A DNA stretch of 46,712 bases, from assembly GCA_016212965.1 (NCBI GenBank), contig JACRDA010000321.1, positions 1 through 46,712 on the forward strand, read 5' to 3'. The position numbers were made by a program, and so were the translations under genes. This document shows positions 25,124 to 32,171 of this stretch, piece after piece. The stretch is from Myxococcales bacterium (GTDB lineage Bacteria > Myxococcota_A > Polyangia > Polyangiales > Polyangiaceae). The notes below the pieces were generated by a model. The model ran no database searches. It saw only the letters and a list, made by a program, of their open reading frames with translations, and was not told where the DNA came from. Each line of letters begins with the position of its first letter. Positions within the stretch are counted from its first letter, which is position 1.

Positions 25124-26274
25124 TCAGTCCGCGCGCAGGCGCCGATCGGCCGCGAGGCTCGGCAGGTCCGCCAGGGGCAGTGCGCTCACCCGGTCGTCGA
25201 GCGCATGGGCCGCCGTGCCGGGGTGCACCACGAAGAGGTGAGCGAGGTCGAGATCCTGGGTGGCGATGCGCATCGACTTCGTCACCGACACGACGTCCGT
25301 GTGCTTCACCTCGAAGCCGAAGCGCTTGCCGCGGCGCTCGACCAGTAGATCGAGCTCGGCGCCCGCGTGGGTCCGATAGAAATGGACGTCGTGCTCGGCG
25401 CGCAGCACCCCGACGATCTGCTCGAGCGCAAAGCCCTCGAAGGACGCCCCGAGCCGCGGGTGCGCGAAGAGCTCGAGGCGGCCGCGCACGCCGAGCAGGT
25501 TGTGCAGGATGCCCGAGTCGCGCAGGTAGATCTTGGGGGCCTTGACCAGCCGCTTGCCGACGTTCGCCAACCACGGCTCCCGGTGAGCAGATCGAGGTAG
25601 TGGCGCACGGCCGTCTCGCCCGTCCCGAGCGAGCGCGCGAGCTCCGCCACGTTCAGCACCTGCCCGTGGTAGTGCGCCAGCATCGTCCAGAAGCGCCGCA
25701 GCGCCGCCGCAGGCACGCGGGCGCCGAGCAGCGGGACGTCCCGCTCGAGGAAGGTGCGCGTGAACTGCGTGCGCCATGCGAAGCTGTCGGCCTCGCTGCG
25801 CGCCAGGTACGAGGGCGGAAAACCGCCGCGGAGCCAGAGCTTCGCCGTGCCGTCGCGTGGGATCTCGCCGACGACGAAGCCCGTCATGTCGTGGGTCGCC
25901 ACGCGACCGGCGAGGGACTCCGAGACGCCGCGCACGAGCTCCGGCGACGCGCTGCCGAGCACCAGAAACCGGGCCGGGCGCGGGCGCCGATCCGCGAGCA
26001 CGCGCAACAGCTCGAACAGCGCCGGCTGTCGCTGCAGCTCGTCGATGACCACGAGGCCGCGTAGAGGCGAGAGCACCTGCTTGGCGACGTCGGGGCGCAG
26101 CGGGCACTCCGGATCCTCGAGGTCGAAGTAGCTGCTCGGCCCGGAGGCCGCGATCATGCGAGCGAGCGTGGTCTTGCCGCACTGGCGCGGCCCGACGAGA
26201 AGCGTGACGGGCGATCGCCCGAGCGACCTCGCGACGGCGGCCCTGAGATCGGGGCGAGGGATGGGGTCGCGCAC
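25124..26274 (-). pseudogene. DUF4143-type AAA ATPase, frameshifted
   Basis: Two reading frames together make one ATPase of the ATP-binding/DUF4143 family. The first frame (from ATG 26274) carries Walker A GPRQCGKTT and Walker B 'LVVIDELQRQ', the 'FLVLGSAS' sensor and a winged helix ending 'AVRHYLDLLTG'. The second frame takes over near 25575-25585 with 'EPWLANVGKRLVKAPKIYL', then the nuclease-like DUF4143 end 'AELDLLVERRGKRFGFEVK'. About seven residues that the family usually has at the junction (a hydrophobic strand before the PW motif) are missing as well, which fits a deletion of roughly 20 bp rather than a one-base slip. It may be a dead gene or an assembly error. Function of the family is uncertain; mobile-element or toxin-antitoxin links have been suggested. 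Confidence 0.75.
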
Positions 26275-26382
26275 GTCCTTGAAGTTAGCCCGGCAGGAAG
26301 CGGATTTTCAAGGTGCTCGGCTCCCGCAACCGCACCCGCACCGGCGCCCGCCCCCGCCCCCGCTCGCGCGCTGCAAAGCCCC

Positions 26383-26464
26383 GATCGACGGGCCCGTAGC
26401 GGCGCGAGCTCGATCGCTCGCGACGCCGCGCCCGTGACGGCGGCCGCGGTCCTTGTCATCTCTC
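26383..26464 (+). repeat. 82-bp direct repeat, copy 1
   Basis: This segment matches 27431-27512 with about five mismatches in 82 bases and no gaps. It is preceded by a short GC-only simple-sequence run. Here the hexamer corresponding to the -10 box of copy 2 reads CATCTC instead of TATCTC. No gene on the forward strand follows it, so it seems to be an orphan copy. Confidence 0.8.
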
Positions 26465-26475
26465 CGTCGAGTCCT

Positions 26476-26967
26476 TCAGAACGCGCGCGGCGGTCCCTGT
26501 CCCTGTCCCTGTCCCTGCCCGTATCCCTGTCCCGGCCCGTATCCCTGTCCCTGCCCGTATCCCTGTCCCTGTCCGAATCCCGCTCCCGGTCCCTGTCCGA
26601 ATCCCGGCCCGGGCATCCCGTGCGAAGCCCGCGCGGCTCGGCCCCGCTTGGCCAGCGCCATGAGCAACGCGATGGGCAGGAACATCAGCACTCCATAGAA
26701 GGGCCCGGCGATGAGCGCGATGGTGAAGCTGCTGATCGGCTTGGCGTTGCCCGCCGCGTCCTCGCAGGTCCAGCTCGCCGACGTGTAGGTCGCGTTCCTG
26801 TTGCGCCCGGTTCCCTTTCGGGAGCTCGTCGCGGCCTCCATCTCGCCGTCCGGGCAGACGAGGGGCTTGGCGACGAGGTTGATCGACGGCACCGCGGTGC
26901 CCAGGCCGATGGAAATGCCCATCATCCCCATGAAGACGCAGAAAACCAGCGCGATGATGTATCTCAT
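26476..26967 (-). CDS. Small membrane protein with GQ-rich C-terminal tail
   Basis: A 163-residue protein that I cannot assign to a family. The first 22 residues (MRYIIALVFCVFMGMMGISI) form a signal or membrane segment. A short hydrophilic part with two cysteines follows, then a second membrane segment near residues 83-107 ('GVLMFLPIALLMALAKRG'). The last 45 residues are repeats of GQGQGYG and GFGQGPG encoded by a near-perfect nucleotide repeat at about 26500-26600. The start overlaps the stop of the truncated gene upstream (ATGA). Low-complexity glycine/glutamine tails occur in myxobacterial envelope proteins, but function is unknown. Confidence 0.65.
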   Translation of the reverse strand: MRYIIALVFCVFMGMMGISIGLGTAVPSINLVAKPLVCPDGEMEAATSSRKGTGRNRNATYTSASWTCEDAAGNAKPISSFTIALIAGPFYGVLMFLPIALLMALAKRGRAARASHGMPGPGFGQGPGAGFGQGQGYGQGQGYGPGQGYGQGQGQGQGPPRAF

Positions 26968-27233
26968 TCCACCGACCCCCCCTTCGCCTCGACCGAAGCC
27001 GTGACCCGCCGGTGGCCGTACTCGTTCAGCGCCAGCGCACCGATGACGGCGTGGGGCAGCCCTTCGGCCTCCAGAATCGCCACCCGGCGGTAGAGCGCCC
27101 TCTGCGCCTCCGCAGCACCCATGAAGAACCTCCCGCAGTCCTCGACGCCCTCGACGAAGCGCCGCTCCTGCTCGGCAGGCAGCCGTCCCGCACCCCAGCT
27201 CGGCGCCGAGGTCCCGCTACCTGAGGCGCTCAT
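26964..27233 (-). pseudogene. Truncated nucleotidyltransferase-like gene
   Basis: An 89-residue reading frame whose second half reads 'ALYRRVAILEAEGLPHAVIG' then ALALNEYGHRRVT. This is the opening of MNT/AbiEii-type nucleotidyltransferase-fold proteins, which then continue with a 'DVDLL' metal motif. Here that motif and everything after it are gone; the frame ends in ASVEAKGGSVE. I infer a remnant, possibly kept because it is translationally coupled to the next gene. ATG 27233 is chosen; GTG 27242 is an alternative start. As it stands it cannot be a nucleotidyltransferase. Confidence 0.5.
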
Positions 27234-27253
27234 GGCGTCCACCGTAGCATGAA

Positions 27254-27417
27254 CGGCACCCGCCCCCGCTCACGCGCCCGCACCCGCTCCCGCACCCACC
27301 CACGCCCCCGCCCCCGCTCACGCGCCCGCACCCGCTCCCGCACCCGGCCCCGCTCACGCGCCCGCACACGCCCCCGCTCACGCGCCCGCGCCCGCCCCCG
27401 CTCACGCTCCCGCTCCC
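27254..27417. repeat. GC-only low-complexity array
   Basis: About 165 bp consist of variants of CCCCGCTCACGCGCCCGCA and CCCGCTCCCGCACC; the core CCGCTCACGC occurs about five times at uneven spacing. Every frame gives only R/P/T or R/E/G low-complexity peptides. It lies directly upstream of repeat copy 2 and of the DUF2169 gene. Spacer-like unique sequence is absent, so it is not a CRISPR array. Confidence 0.7.
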
Positions 27418-27430
27418 CCGCGGCGAAGCC

Positions 27431-27512
27431 GATCGACGGGCCCGCAGCGGCGCGAGCTCGATCGCTCGCGAGGCCGCGCCCGTGACGGCGGGCGCGTTCC
27501 TTGTTATCTCTC
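27431..27512 (+). repeat. 82-bp direct repeat, copy 2, with promoter-like end
   Basis: Second copy of the segment at 26383-26464, 1048 bp away. It ends in TTGTTATCTCTC, and the GTG start of the DUF2169 gene follows at 27518. The position suggests that the repeat includes that gene's promoter. Confidence 0.8.
27505..27510 (+). promoter_or_regulatory. Probable -10 box of the DUF2169 gene
   Basis: TATCTC ends seven bases before GTG 27518. The same short spacing is seen before the DUF2169 gene at 44363 and the ORF at 46541, suggesting transcripts with little or no leader. Confidence 0.4.
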
Positions 27513-27517
27513 GATAC

Positions 27518-29260
27518 GTGGCTCGCTGGGACGATCCGGTGGCGGTCACTGCGCTTCCCGGCGCGGTGGCGGCGACGGTCGTCTGGCGCTGGAAGGGCGA
27601 GCGGTTCGTCACGGCGATCGTGAAGGCGACGTTCTCGCTCGTCGCAGGCGCTCGCATGATGCTCGTCCCACCCGAGCCCATCCTGCGCGACGAGCAGGAG
27701 CCACCGTCCCGCGTCGGGCTCCAGACGGCCGGCGACCTCGCGCCGTACCTCCAGCAGACGGACGTCACGCTCGTGGGCCAGGCGCCGGTGCCGGCGGGGT
27801 ACATCGCGACCACGGTTCGCCTGGCGATCGTCCGGGATGGGGCACCTCTGCTCGACGTGCGGCGCGACGTCGAGGCGCCGCCCCGCGCCGGCGGCGGCGC
27901 CGTCTCGGTCCCGATCGCCGGCATGGGCCCGATCTCGCGCCACTCGGCCGCGCGCGGCGCCCTGCTCGGCGCTTGCGACCCGGAGCGCGTCACCGGCACC
28001 GAGCTCGACGTGCCCGTCGGTTTCGCGTGGGAGTTCTACCAGGCCGCTCCGACGTCGCAGCGGATCGCACACCTCGCCGGCCACGAGCTCGTCACGCTCG
28101 CGGGCGTGTCGCGCAGGTGGCCGACCCTCACGACGCAGCTCCCGGAGGAGCGCGGCGCCGCCCTGCTCTGCAGCGACGGAGGCACGAGGCCGCTCACGCT
28201 GGTCCTCGACACCCTCCAGATCGATGCCGACCGGCTGTCGTGCACCCTGACGTGGCGCGGCCACGAGCCGCTCGGGGACCGCGTCGAGCTGCGCGCGCTC
28301 CGGATCCTCGCCGGCGTCGGCACGCGGCCGGAGCAACTGCTCGCGTGGGTCGTCGACTCCGGGCGGCGGCGGGACAGGGTCGACGACGACGACGACGAGG
28401 CTGGGGTGGGGGCAAGGCCGAACGAGACCCGCAAGCTCGGCAAGGACGAGGTCGCCCGGTTGGTGGCGCGAGCGCTGCCGTTCGCGCTGCGAGGCACGCC
28501 GGTCTCCCCGGCCGATCCGGACGAGGACGGCGCGCGGACGCCCCATACGCGCGTGCTGAGCGGAGCCGAGGCGGCGGCCGCCGTGGCGGTCGCGCGCCGG
28601 GCCGTGCCCTTCCCGCCCGACGCGGCGGCGCCGCGAGCTCTGCCCGTCTCGCCGGCCGCTCCGGACGAGGATGACGACGGCGCGCGGACGCCCCATACGC
28701 GCGTGCTGAGCCGAGCGGAGGCGGCGGCAGCCGCCGCGGTCGCACGCCGCGCCGTGCCCTTCGCGCCCGAGCCGGTGCGCAGTGCGGGCGACGAGGAGGA
28801 CGCCGACGACCACCCGACGGTCCGACCGCCACCGCCTTCGAGCACCAAGGAGGAGACCGGCGTGCTCGACGTCGCCAGCCTCCGGCGACCGGCCGTCCCG
28901 TTCGCGGCGGTCCCCAGCCAGCCTGGGCTCGAGGCGCCGCCGTCGCAGCCCGAGGCGCCTCGAGCGCCGGCACCCGAGACCCCGCTCCGGGAGCTCGCGC
29001 GCGCGGTGCCCGCGGTGCCGGCGGTCACGAGCGCCTCGCGCCCGCGACCCGAGCGCCTCGACATCGAGCGCTACGCCGCCATCAAGCGAGCCATCTGGTC
29101 GAGTCCGCGCGCCAAGGATCGGGTGCTCGAAGACGCGGGCCTGAGCAGCCTCGCGTGGCTCGAACAGGAGCGCCTGTGGGACGAGGCGCTGACGCGCGAA
29201 GCGCTGGAAGGGGAGAGCTCCCTCGCCCTCGAGCTCGCGGAGCGGATGCGCAAGAGCTAG
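27518..29260 (+). CDS. DUF2169 T6SS-associated protein with repeated linker
   Basis: A 580-residue protein. Residues 1 to about 290 are a DUF2169 domain ('VVWRWKGERFVTAIVKATFS' and 'TGTELDVPVGFAWEFYQAAP'), a family encoded with VgrG and PAAR genes and thought to act as an adaptor for loading effectors on the T6SS spike. A linker of about 220 residues contains a duplicated unit (28502-28622 and 28646-28770) and four [A/V]PF motifs after basic residues. The last 65 residues are a helical module with W, E and R residues (LSSLAWLEQERLWDEALTRE), also found twice in the DUF2169 protein at 32168. GTG 27518 is preferred over GTG 27482 because the latter lies inside the repeat and before the -10 box. 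Its stop overlaps the convergent gene's stop in CTAG. Confidence 0.75.
   Translation: MARWDDPVAVTALPGAVAATVVWRWKGERFVTAIVKATFSLVAGARMMLVPPEPILRDEQEPPSRVGLQTAGDLAPYLQQTDVTLVGQAPVPAGYIATTVRLAIVRDGAPLLDVRRDVEAPPRAGGGAVSVPIAGMGPISRHSAARGALLGACDPERVTGTELDVPVGFAWEFYQAAPTSQRIAHLAGHELVTLAGVSRRWPTLTTQLPEERGAALLCSDGGTRPLTLVLDTLQIDADRLSCTLTWRGHEPLGDRVELRALRILAGVGTRPEQLLAWVVDSGRRRDRVDDDDDEAGVGARPNETRKLGKDEVARLVARALPFALRGTPVSPADPDEDGARTPHTRVLSGAEAAAAVAVARRAVPFPPDAAAPRALPVSPAAPDEDDDGARTPHTRVLSRAEAAAAAAVARRAVPFAPEPVRSAGDEEDADDHPTVRPPPPSSTKEETGVLDVASLRRPAVPFAAVPSQPGLEAPPSQPEAPRAPAPETPLRELARAVPAVPAVTSASRPRPERLDIERYAAIKRAIWSSPRAKDRVLEDAGLSSLAWLEQERLWDEALTREALEGESSLALELAERMRKS
28502..28622 (+). repeat. Internal coding repeat, copy 1
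   Basis: Encodes SPADPDEDGARTPHTRVL and RRAVPF within the linker of the DUF2169 protein; nearly the same unit follows at 28646-28770. Confidence 0.75.
28646..28770 (+). repeat. Internal coding repeat, copy 2
   Basis: Second copy of the linker unit, with SPAAPDEDDDGARTPHTR and RRAVPF; high nucleotide identity to copy 1 indicates recent tandem duplication. Confidence 0.75.
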
Positions 29261-31128
29261 CGGGGGGCGGGGAACGAGCCGGCGACCCAGCCGAGCCCGG
29301 GCGCCGTGGCGCGCGCCTCGGCGAGCGCCGTGCGCTGTCGCGCGACCCAGTCGGTGGTGTCGATTCCGAGGGCGCCGCCCGTGACGACGGCGAGCTCGAG
29401 GGCCGCGTCCGCGCGCACGCCCGGAAGCGACGGACCGGCGAGCTCCTCGACGGTGAGCCCGGGTCCGTACGGGTGCCCGAAGCGGTACTTGCGGTCACGC
29501 TCGAAGTGCGGCTCGGCGGCTGCCCAGAAGGCGTGCCACGCCCGCGCTTCGATGGCGGGGCTACCGGGTGGGCGCTCGAGCCCGAGGTCGGGACGGTCCT
29601 CGAGCGGCGCGCCGGTGATCCGGAAGAGGGCGTGGGCGGCCGCTTGCTCGAAGGCGAGCGCGACGGGCCCCGTCGACGCGCGCACCTCGTTGGCCGCCGC
29701 GAGGCTCGCCACCAGCCACGGGCAGAGGTCCTTGTGTCCGAACCAGCCAGCGGCGGTCGCGTCGGCCGGCGCCTGCCCGAGCGAGCGAAGGAGGAGATCG
29801 ACGTCGCGCGCGTTGCCGGCGAGCGACAGCAGCCGGACATAGGCGAGCCGGTCGGCCTCGGCGAGGCCGGAGCCGCGCTCGGCGAGCCGCTGCCGGACGA
29901 ACACGAGACCCGCGGGATCGCCGAGCGCGAGCAGGCTCTCGGCGGCCGCGGTGGCGAGCGTGTCCCCCGGCGGGTGCTCGAGCGACCGCCCGAGGAGCCT
30001 GGCCGCGGGCCCGCGCTGCTCGACGACCGAGAGGCAGCGCGCGGCCGCCGCGGCCACGCGCTCGTCGGGATGGCCGAGGTAGGTCGCGCTCACCGCGAAG
30101 GTCGCCTCGCGGCGGCGGCGCAGCGCGTCGAGCACCAGCACCGCGAGCGGGGGCTCGGCGTCACCGAGCAGCCGCCCGAGGGCGGGCCCGATGAGCCGGC
30201 TCGAGCCGAGCGCGAACGCGTCGGCGAAGGCCGCGTGGGTCTCGGGTGGTGCCTGCCGGAGCGCGAGCGTGGCGAACCGCGCGGTGGCCTCGGCGTCGAC
30301 GCACGACAGCGTGAACGCGAGCGCGAACGCCCGACCCGGATCGGGGAAGCTCACCTCGCGATGGAAGCGCCGGACGTCGCGCCACACGTCGTAGGACGCG
30401 GCTCGGACTCCGCCGGGCGACGGAGCCTCGCGGCCGAGGGAGAGCAGCGCGTCGAGGTTCGCGAGGAGCCGTTCCTCGAAGCGTGCGGAGTCGCTCCAGA
30501 TCTGCTCGGGCAGGGGGCGGCGGAGGCTGCCGAGCGAGGCGATGTCCGTGAGGCAGTCGCGCGCGAGCGCGGCGTAATGGTCCGCGACGCGCTGGGTCGC
30601 GGGGTCGCCGTCGTCGCTCGGCTCCTCGGCCGGGGCCGAGAGATCCACCTCGAGCTCGACGCTCGCGTGGGCGAGCCGGTGGAGCGCGGGCGGGCCCAGG
30701 CTCGCGCGGAACGGCGGTGGCGCCGGCGCGTCGCGCGTCGGCGCGGGGCCCCGCAGCAGCCGGTCCTGGCGCGCGACGAGCAGCTCGAGCGCGACTTCCC
30801 GACCGCGGCGCACGGCGTCGGCGACCGCAGCGAGCTCCTGGATCGCGCGCCGCCCCGCGGGCTCTGCCGCGAAGGGCCGCAGGCCGTCGGCGCTCTCGGC
30901 GAGGCGCAGGATGATCTCGTCGACGACCTCGAAGTAGGCCGCGTGCTCCACGTCGAGCTCGGCCGCGCGGCCGATCGCCGCGCTGGCGCCCCGGAGCGCC
31001 GTCGCGACCGGCGCCAGGTCCGTGGTCGTGGTCGCGGAGAGCTCGCTCAGGTCGAGGAGCACGCGCTCGAGCACGCTGACGAGGTCGGCGGCGTCCCTGC
31101 GGAGCGGCACCTCGGGCTCGGCGCTCAC
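29257..31128 (-). CDS. HEAT-repeat protein of a T6SS locus (TIGR02270-like)
   Basis: A 623-residue helical protein without signal peptide. The middle and C-terminal parts are HEAT-like helix pairs ('YLGHPDERVAAAAARCLSVV', 'TAAAESLLALGDPAGLVF', 'LLSLAGNARDVDLLLRSLG'). The end, with 'HALFRITGAPLEDRPDL', 'HFERDRKYRFGHPYG' and 'WVARQRTALA', resembles the TIGR02270 group of HEAT proteins found in several copies in Myxococcus and beside T6SS genes (from memory; not searched). A scaffold or adaptor role is inferred. GTG 31128 overlaps the stop of the ketosynthase-like gene (GTGA). It is the last gene of the nine-gene reverse operon. Confidence 0.65.
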   Translation of the reverse strand: MSAEPEVPLRRDAADLVSVLERVLLDLSELSATTTTDLAPVATALRGASAAIGRAAELDVEHAAYFEVVDEIILRLAESADGLRPFAAEPAGRRAIQELAAVADAVRRGREVALELLVARQDRLLRGPAPTRDAPAPPPFRASLGPPALHRLAHASVELEVDLSAPAEEPSDDGDPATQRVADHYAALARDCLTDIASLGSLRRPLPEQIWSDSARFEERLLANLDALLSLGREAPSPGGVRAASYDVWRDVRRFHREVSFPDPGRAFALAFTLSCVDAEATARFATLALRQAPPETHAAFADAFALGSSRLIGPALGRLLGDAEPPLAVLVLDALRRRREATFAVSATYLGHPDERVAAAAARCLSVVEQRGPAARLLGRSLEHPPGDTLATAAAESLLALGDPAGLVFVRQRLAERGSGLAEADRLAYVRLLSLAGNARDVDLLLRSLGQAPADATAAGWFGHKDLCPWLVASLAAANEVRASTGPVALAFEQAAAHALFRITGAPLEDRPDLGLERPPGSPAIEARAWHAFWAAAEPHFERDRKYRFGHPYGPGLTVEELAGPSLPGVRADAALELAVVTGGALGIDTTDWVARQRTALAEARATAPGLGWVAGSFPAPR

Positions 31129-32171
31129 GAGGCCGCCTCCACGACGAAGACGCCGCGCGCCGGCCCTTCCGAGGACAGCACGACGAGGGCCGAGCGCGCG
31201 GGTGCGCAGCCGACGCGCAGGTAGGTGCAGGCGATGGCGAGCAGGAGCGCGCCGGCCGCCGCGCCGACGTCCCCGAGCTCGCCCGTGAGCCGGTCGTGCC
31301 GGGCGGATGCGAGCAGCTCGCCGCAGCGGATCTCCGCCGTGGACCACTCCCGGACGCGATGGTGCTCGCCGTTCACGTCGGAGAGGATCCAGCCGACGGG
31401 TCCTCGGTGCGCTCGCGTGCCGAGCGCCTCGTGCAGCGCTCGGGTCATCCCCACGGCGAGGTCGGCCTCGTCGGCGCCGGCGGGCGGCTCGGTCGCCGTC
31501 GCGACGTGCGCGAGGGTGGCGATCGCTCCCGCGTGCGCCACGCGCGCGACGCGCCCCGAGCTCGGCGCGGGGGCCAGGAGCGCGAAGCCGGCGCCTTCGC
31601 TCGGGACGATGCCGTCGTCGGTGCCCTCGGCGTGCAGGCGGCACTCCTCGTCGAGCCCTCGGATCACGTCCGGGTGGAGGTAGCTGTCGAGCCCGCCGAC
31701 GAGGACGGCCGGAGCACCCGACGCGAGCAGCGCCGTCGCCGAGGCGAGCGCGACCGCGAGCCCGGCGCTGCCCGCGCGCACGACGGCCGAGCGTTCGAGG
31801 TCGAGGCGCGCGCCGCTCGCGGACGCGAGTGCCGCCACGAGCTCGGGCCCGAAGCGGCCCTCGTCGTCGGGACGCGGGGCTTCGGGCAGGGCGAGCACGA
31901 GCGGCGCAGGCTCGGTGAGATCGCCCGCGGCCTCGCCGAGGGCGCGCGCGCCGAGTGCCACGAGCCGGTCGAAGCCCGCGAGCTCCGCGGCGAGCCAGCG
32001 CGCGTGGCTGGCGCCGACCGTGCGTCCCCGCTTGTCGATGAAGGCCGTCGGGCGCGGCTCGAGCTTGGAGGCGCGCACGCACATGGCCGTCTCGAGGCTC
32101 GTCAGGCCGAGCGGGCACGCCGCGCCGACGCGTACGATCACCGGGCAGGCCTGGTCCAGAGGCGGGCTCAC
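31125..32171 (-). CDS. Beta-ketoacyl synthase-fold protein lacking catalytic residues
   Basis: A 348-residue thiolase-fold protein related to beta-ketoacyl-ACP synthases ('VLVGGLDSYLHPDVIRGLDE', 'GIVPSEGAGFALL', 'GDVGAAAGALLLAIACTYL'). The active-site Cys loop is replaced by VVRAGSAGLAVAL near residue 133. The first catalytic His region reads SDVNGEHHRVREW (about 264-276) instead of EAHGTGT, and the second, normally NxGHxxxAAG, reads ELGDVGAAAG with D301 in place of His. It is therefore unlikely to condense acyl chains. Similar degenerate synthases are known beside T6SS and DUF2169 genes; a structural or adaptor role is inferred. GTG 32171 overlaps the upstream stop (GTGA), and it overlaps the next gene the same way. 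Confidence 0.75.
   Translation of the reverse strand: MSPPLDQACPVIVRVGAACPLGLTSLETAMCVRASKLEPRPTAFIDKRGRTVGASHARWLAAELAGFDRLVALGARALGEAAGDLTEPAPLVLALPEAPRPDDEGRFGPELVAALASASGARLDLERSAVVRAGSAGLAVALASATALLASGAPAVLVGGLDSYLHPDVIRGLDEECRLHAEGTDDGIVPSEGAGFALLAPAPSSGRVARVAHAGAIATLAHVATATEPPAGADEADLAVGMTRALHEALGTRAHRGPVGWILSDVNGEHHRVREWSTAEIRCGELLASARHDRLTGELGDVGAAAGALLLAIACTYLRVGCAPARSALVVLSSEGPARGVFVVEAAS

Noticed and set aside
26434..27093. A forward frame beginning in repeat copy 1 with many SLSL repeats
   Set aside because: It is antisense to a gene with two membrane segments and a clear start; the SLSL part is the reverse reading of the GQ-repeat tail.
27254..27417. Possible CRISPR array
   Set aside because: Repeats are of variable length and composition without unique spacers and no cas genes are near.
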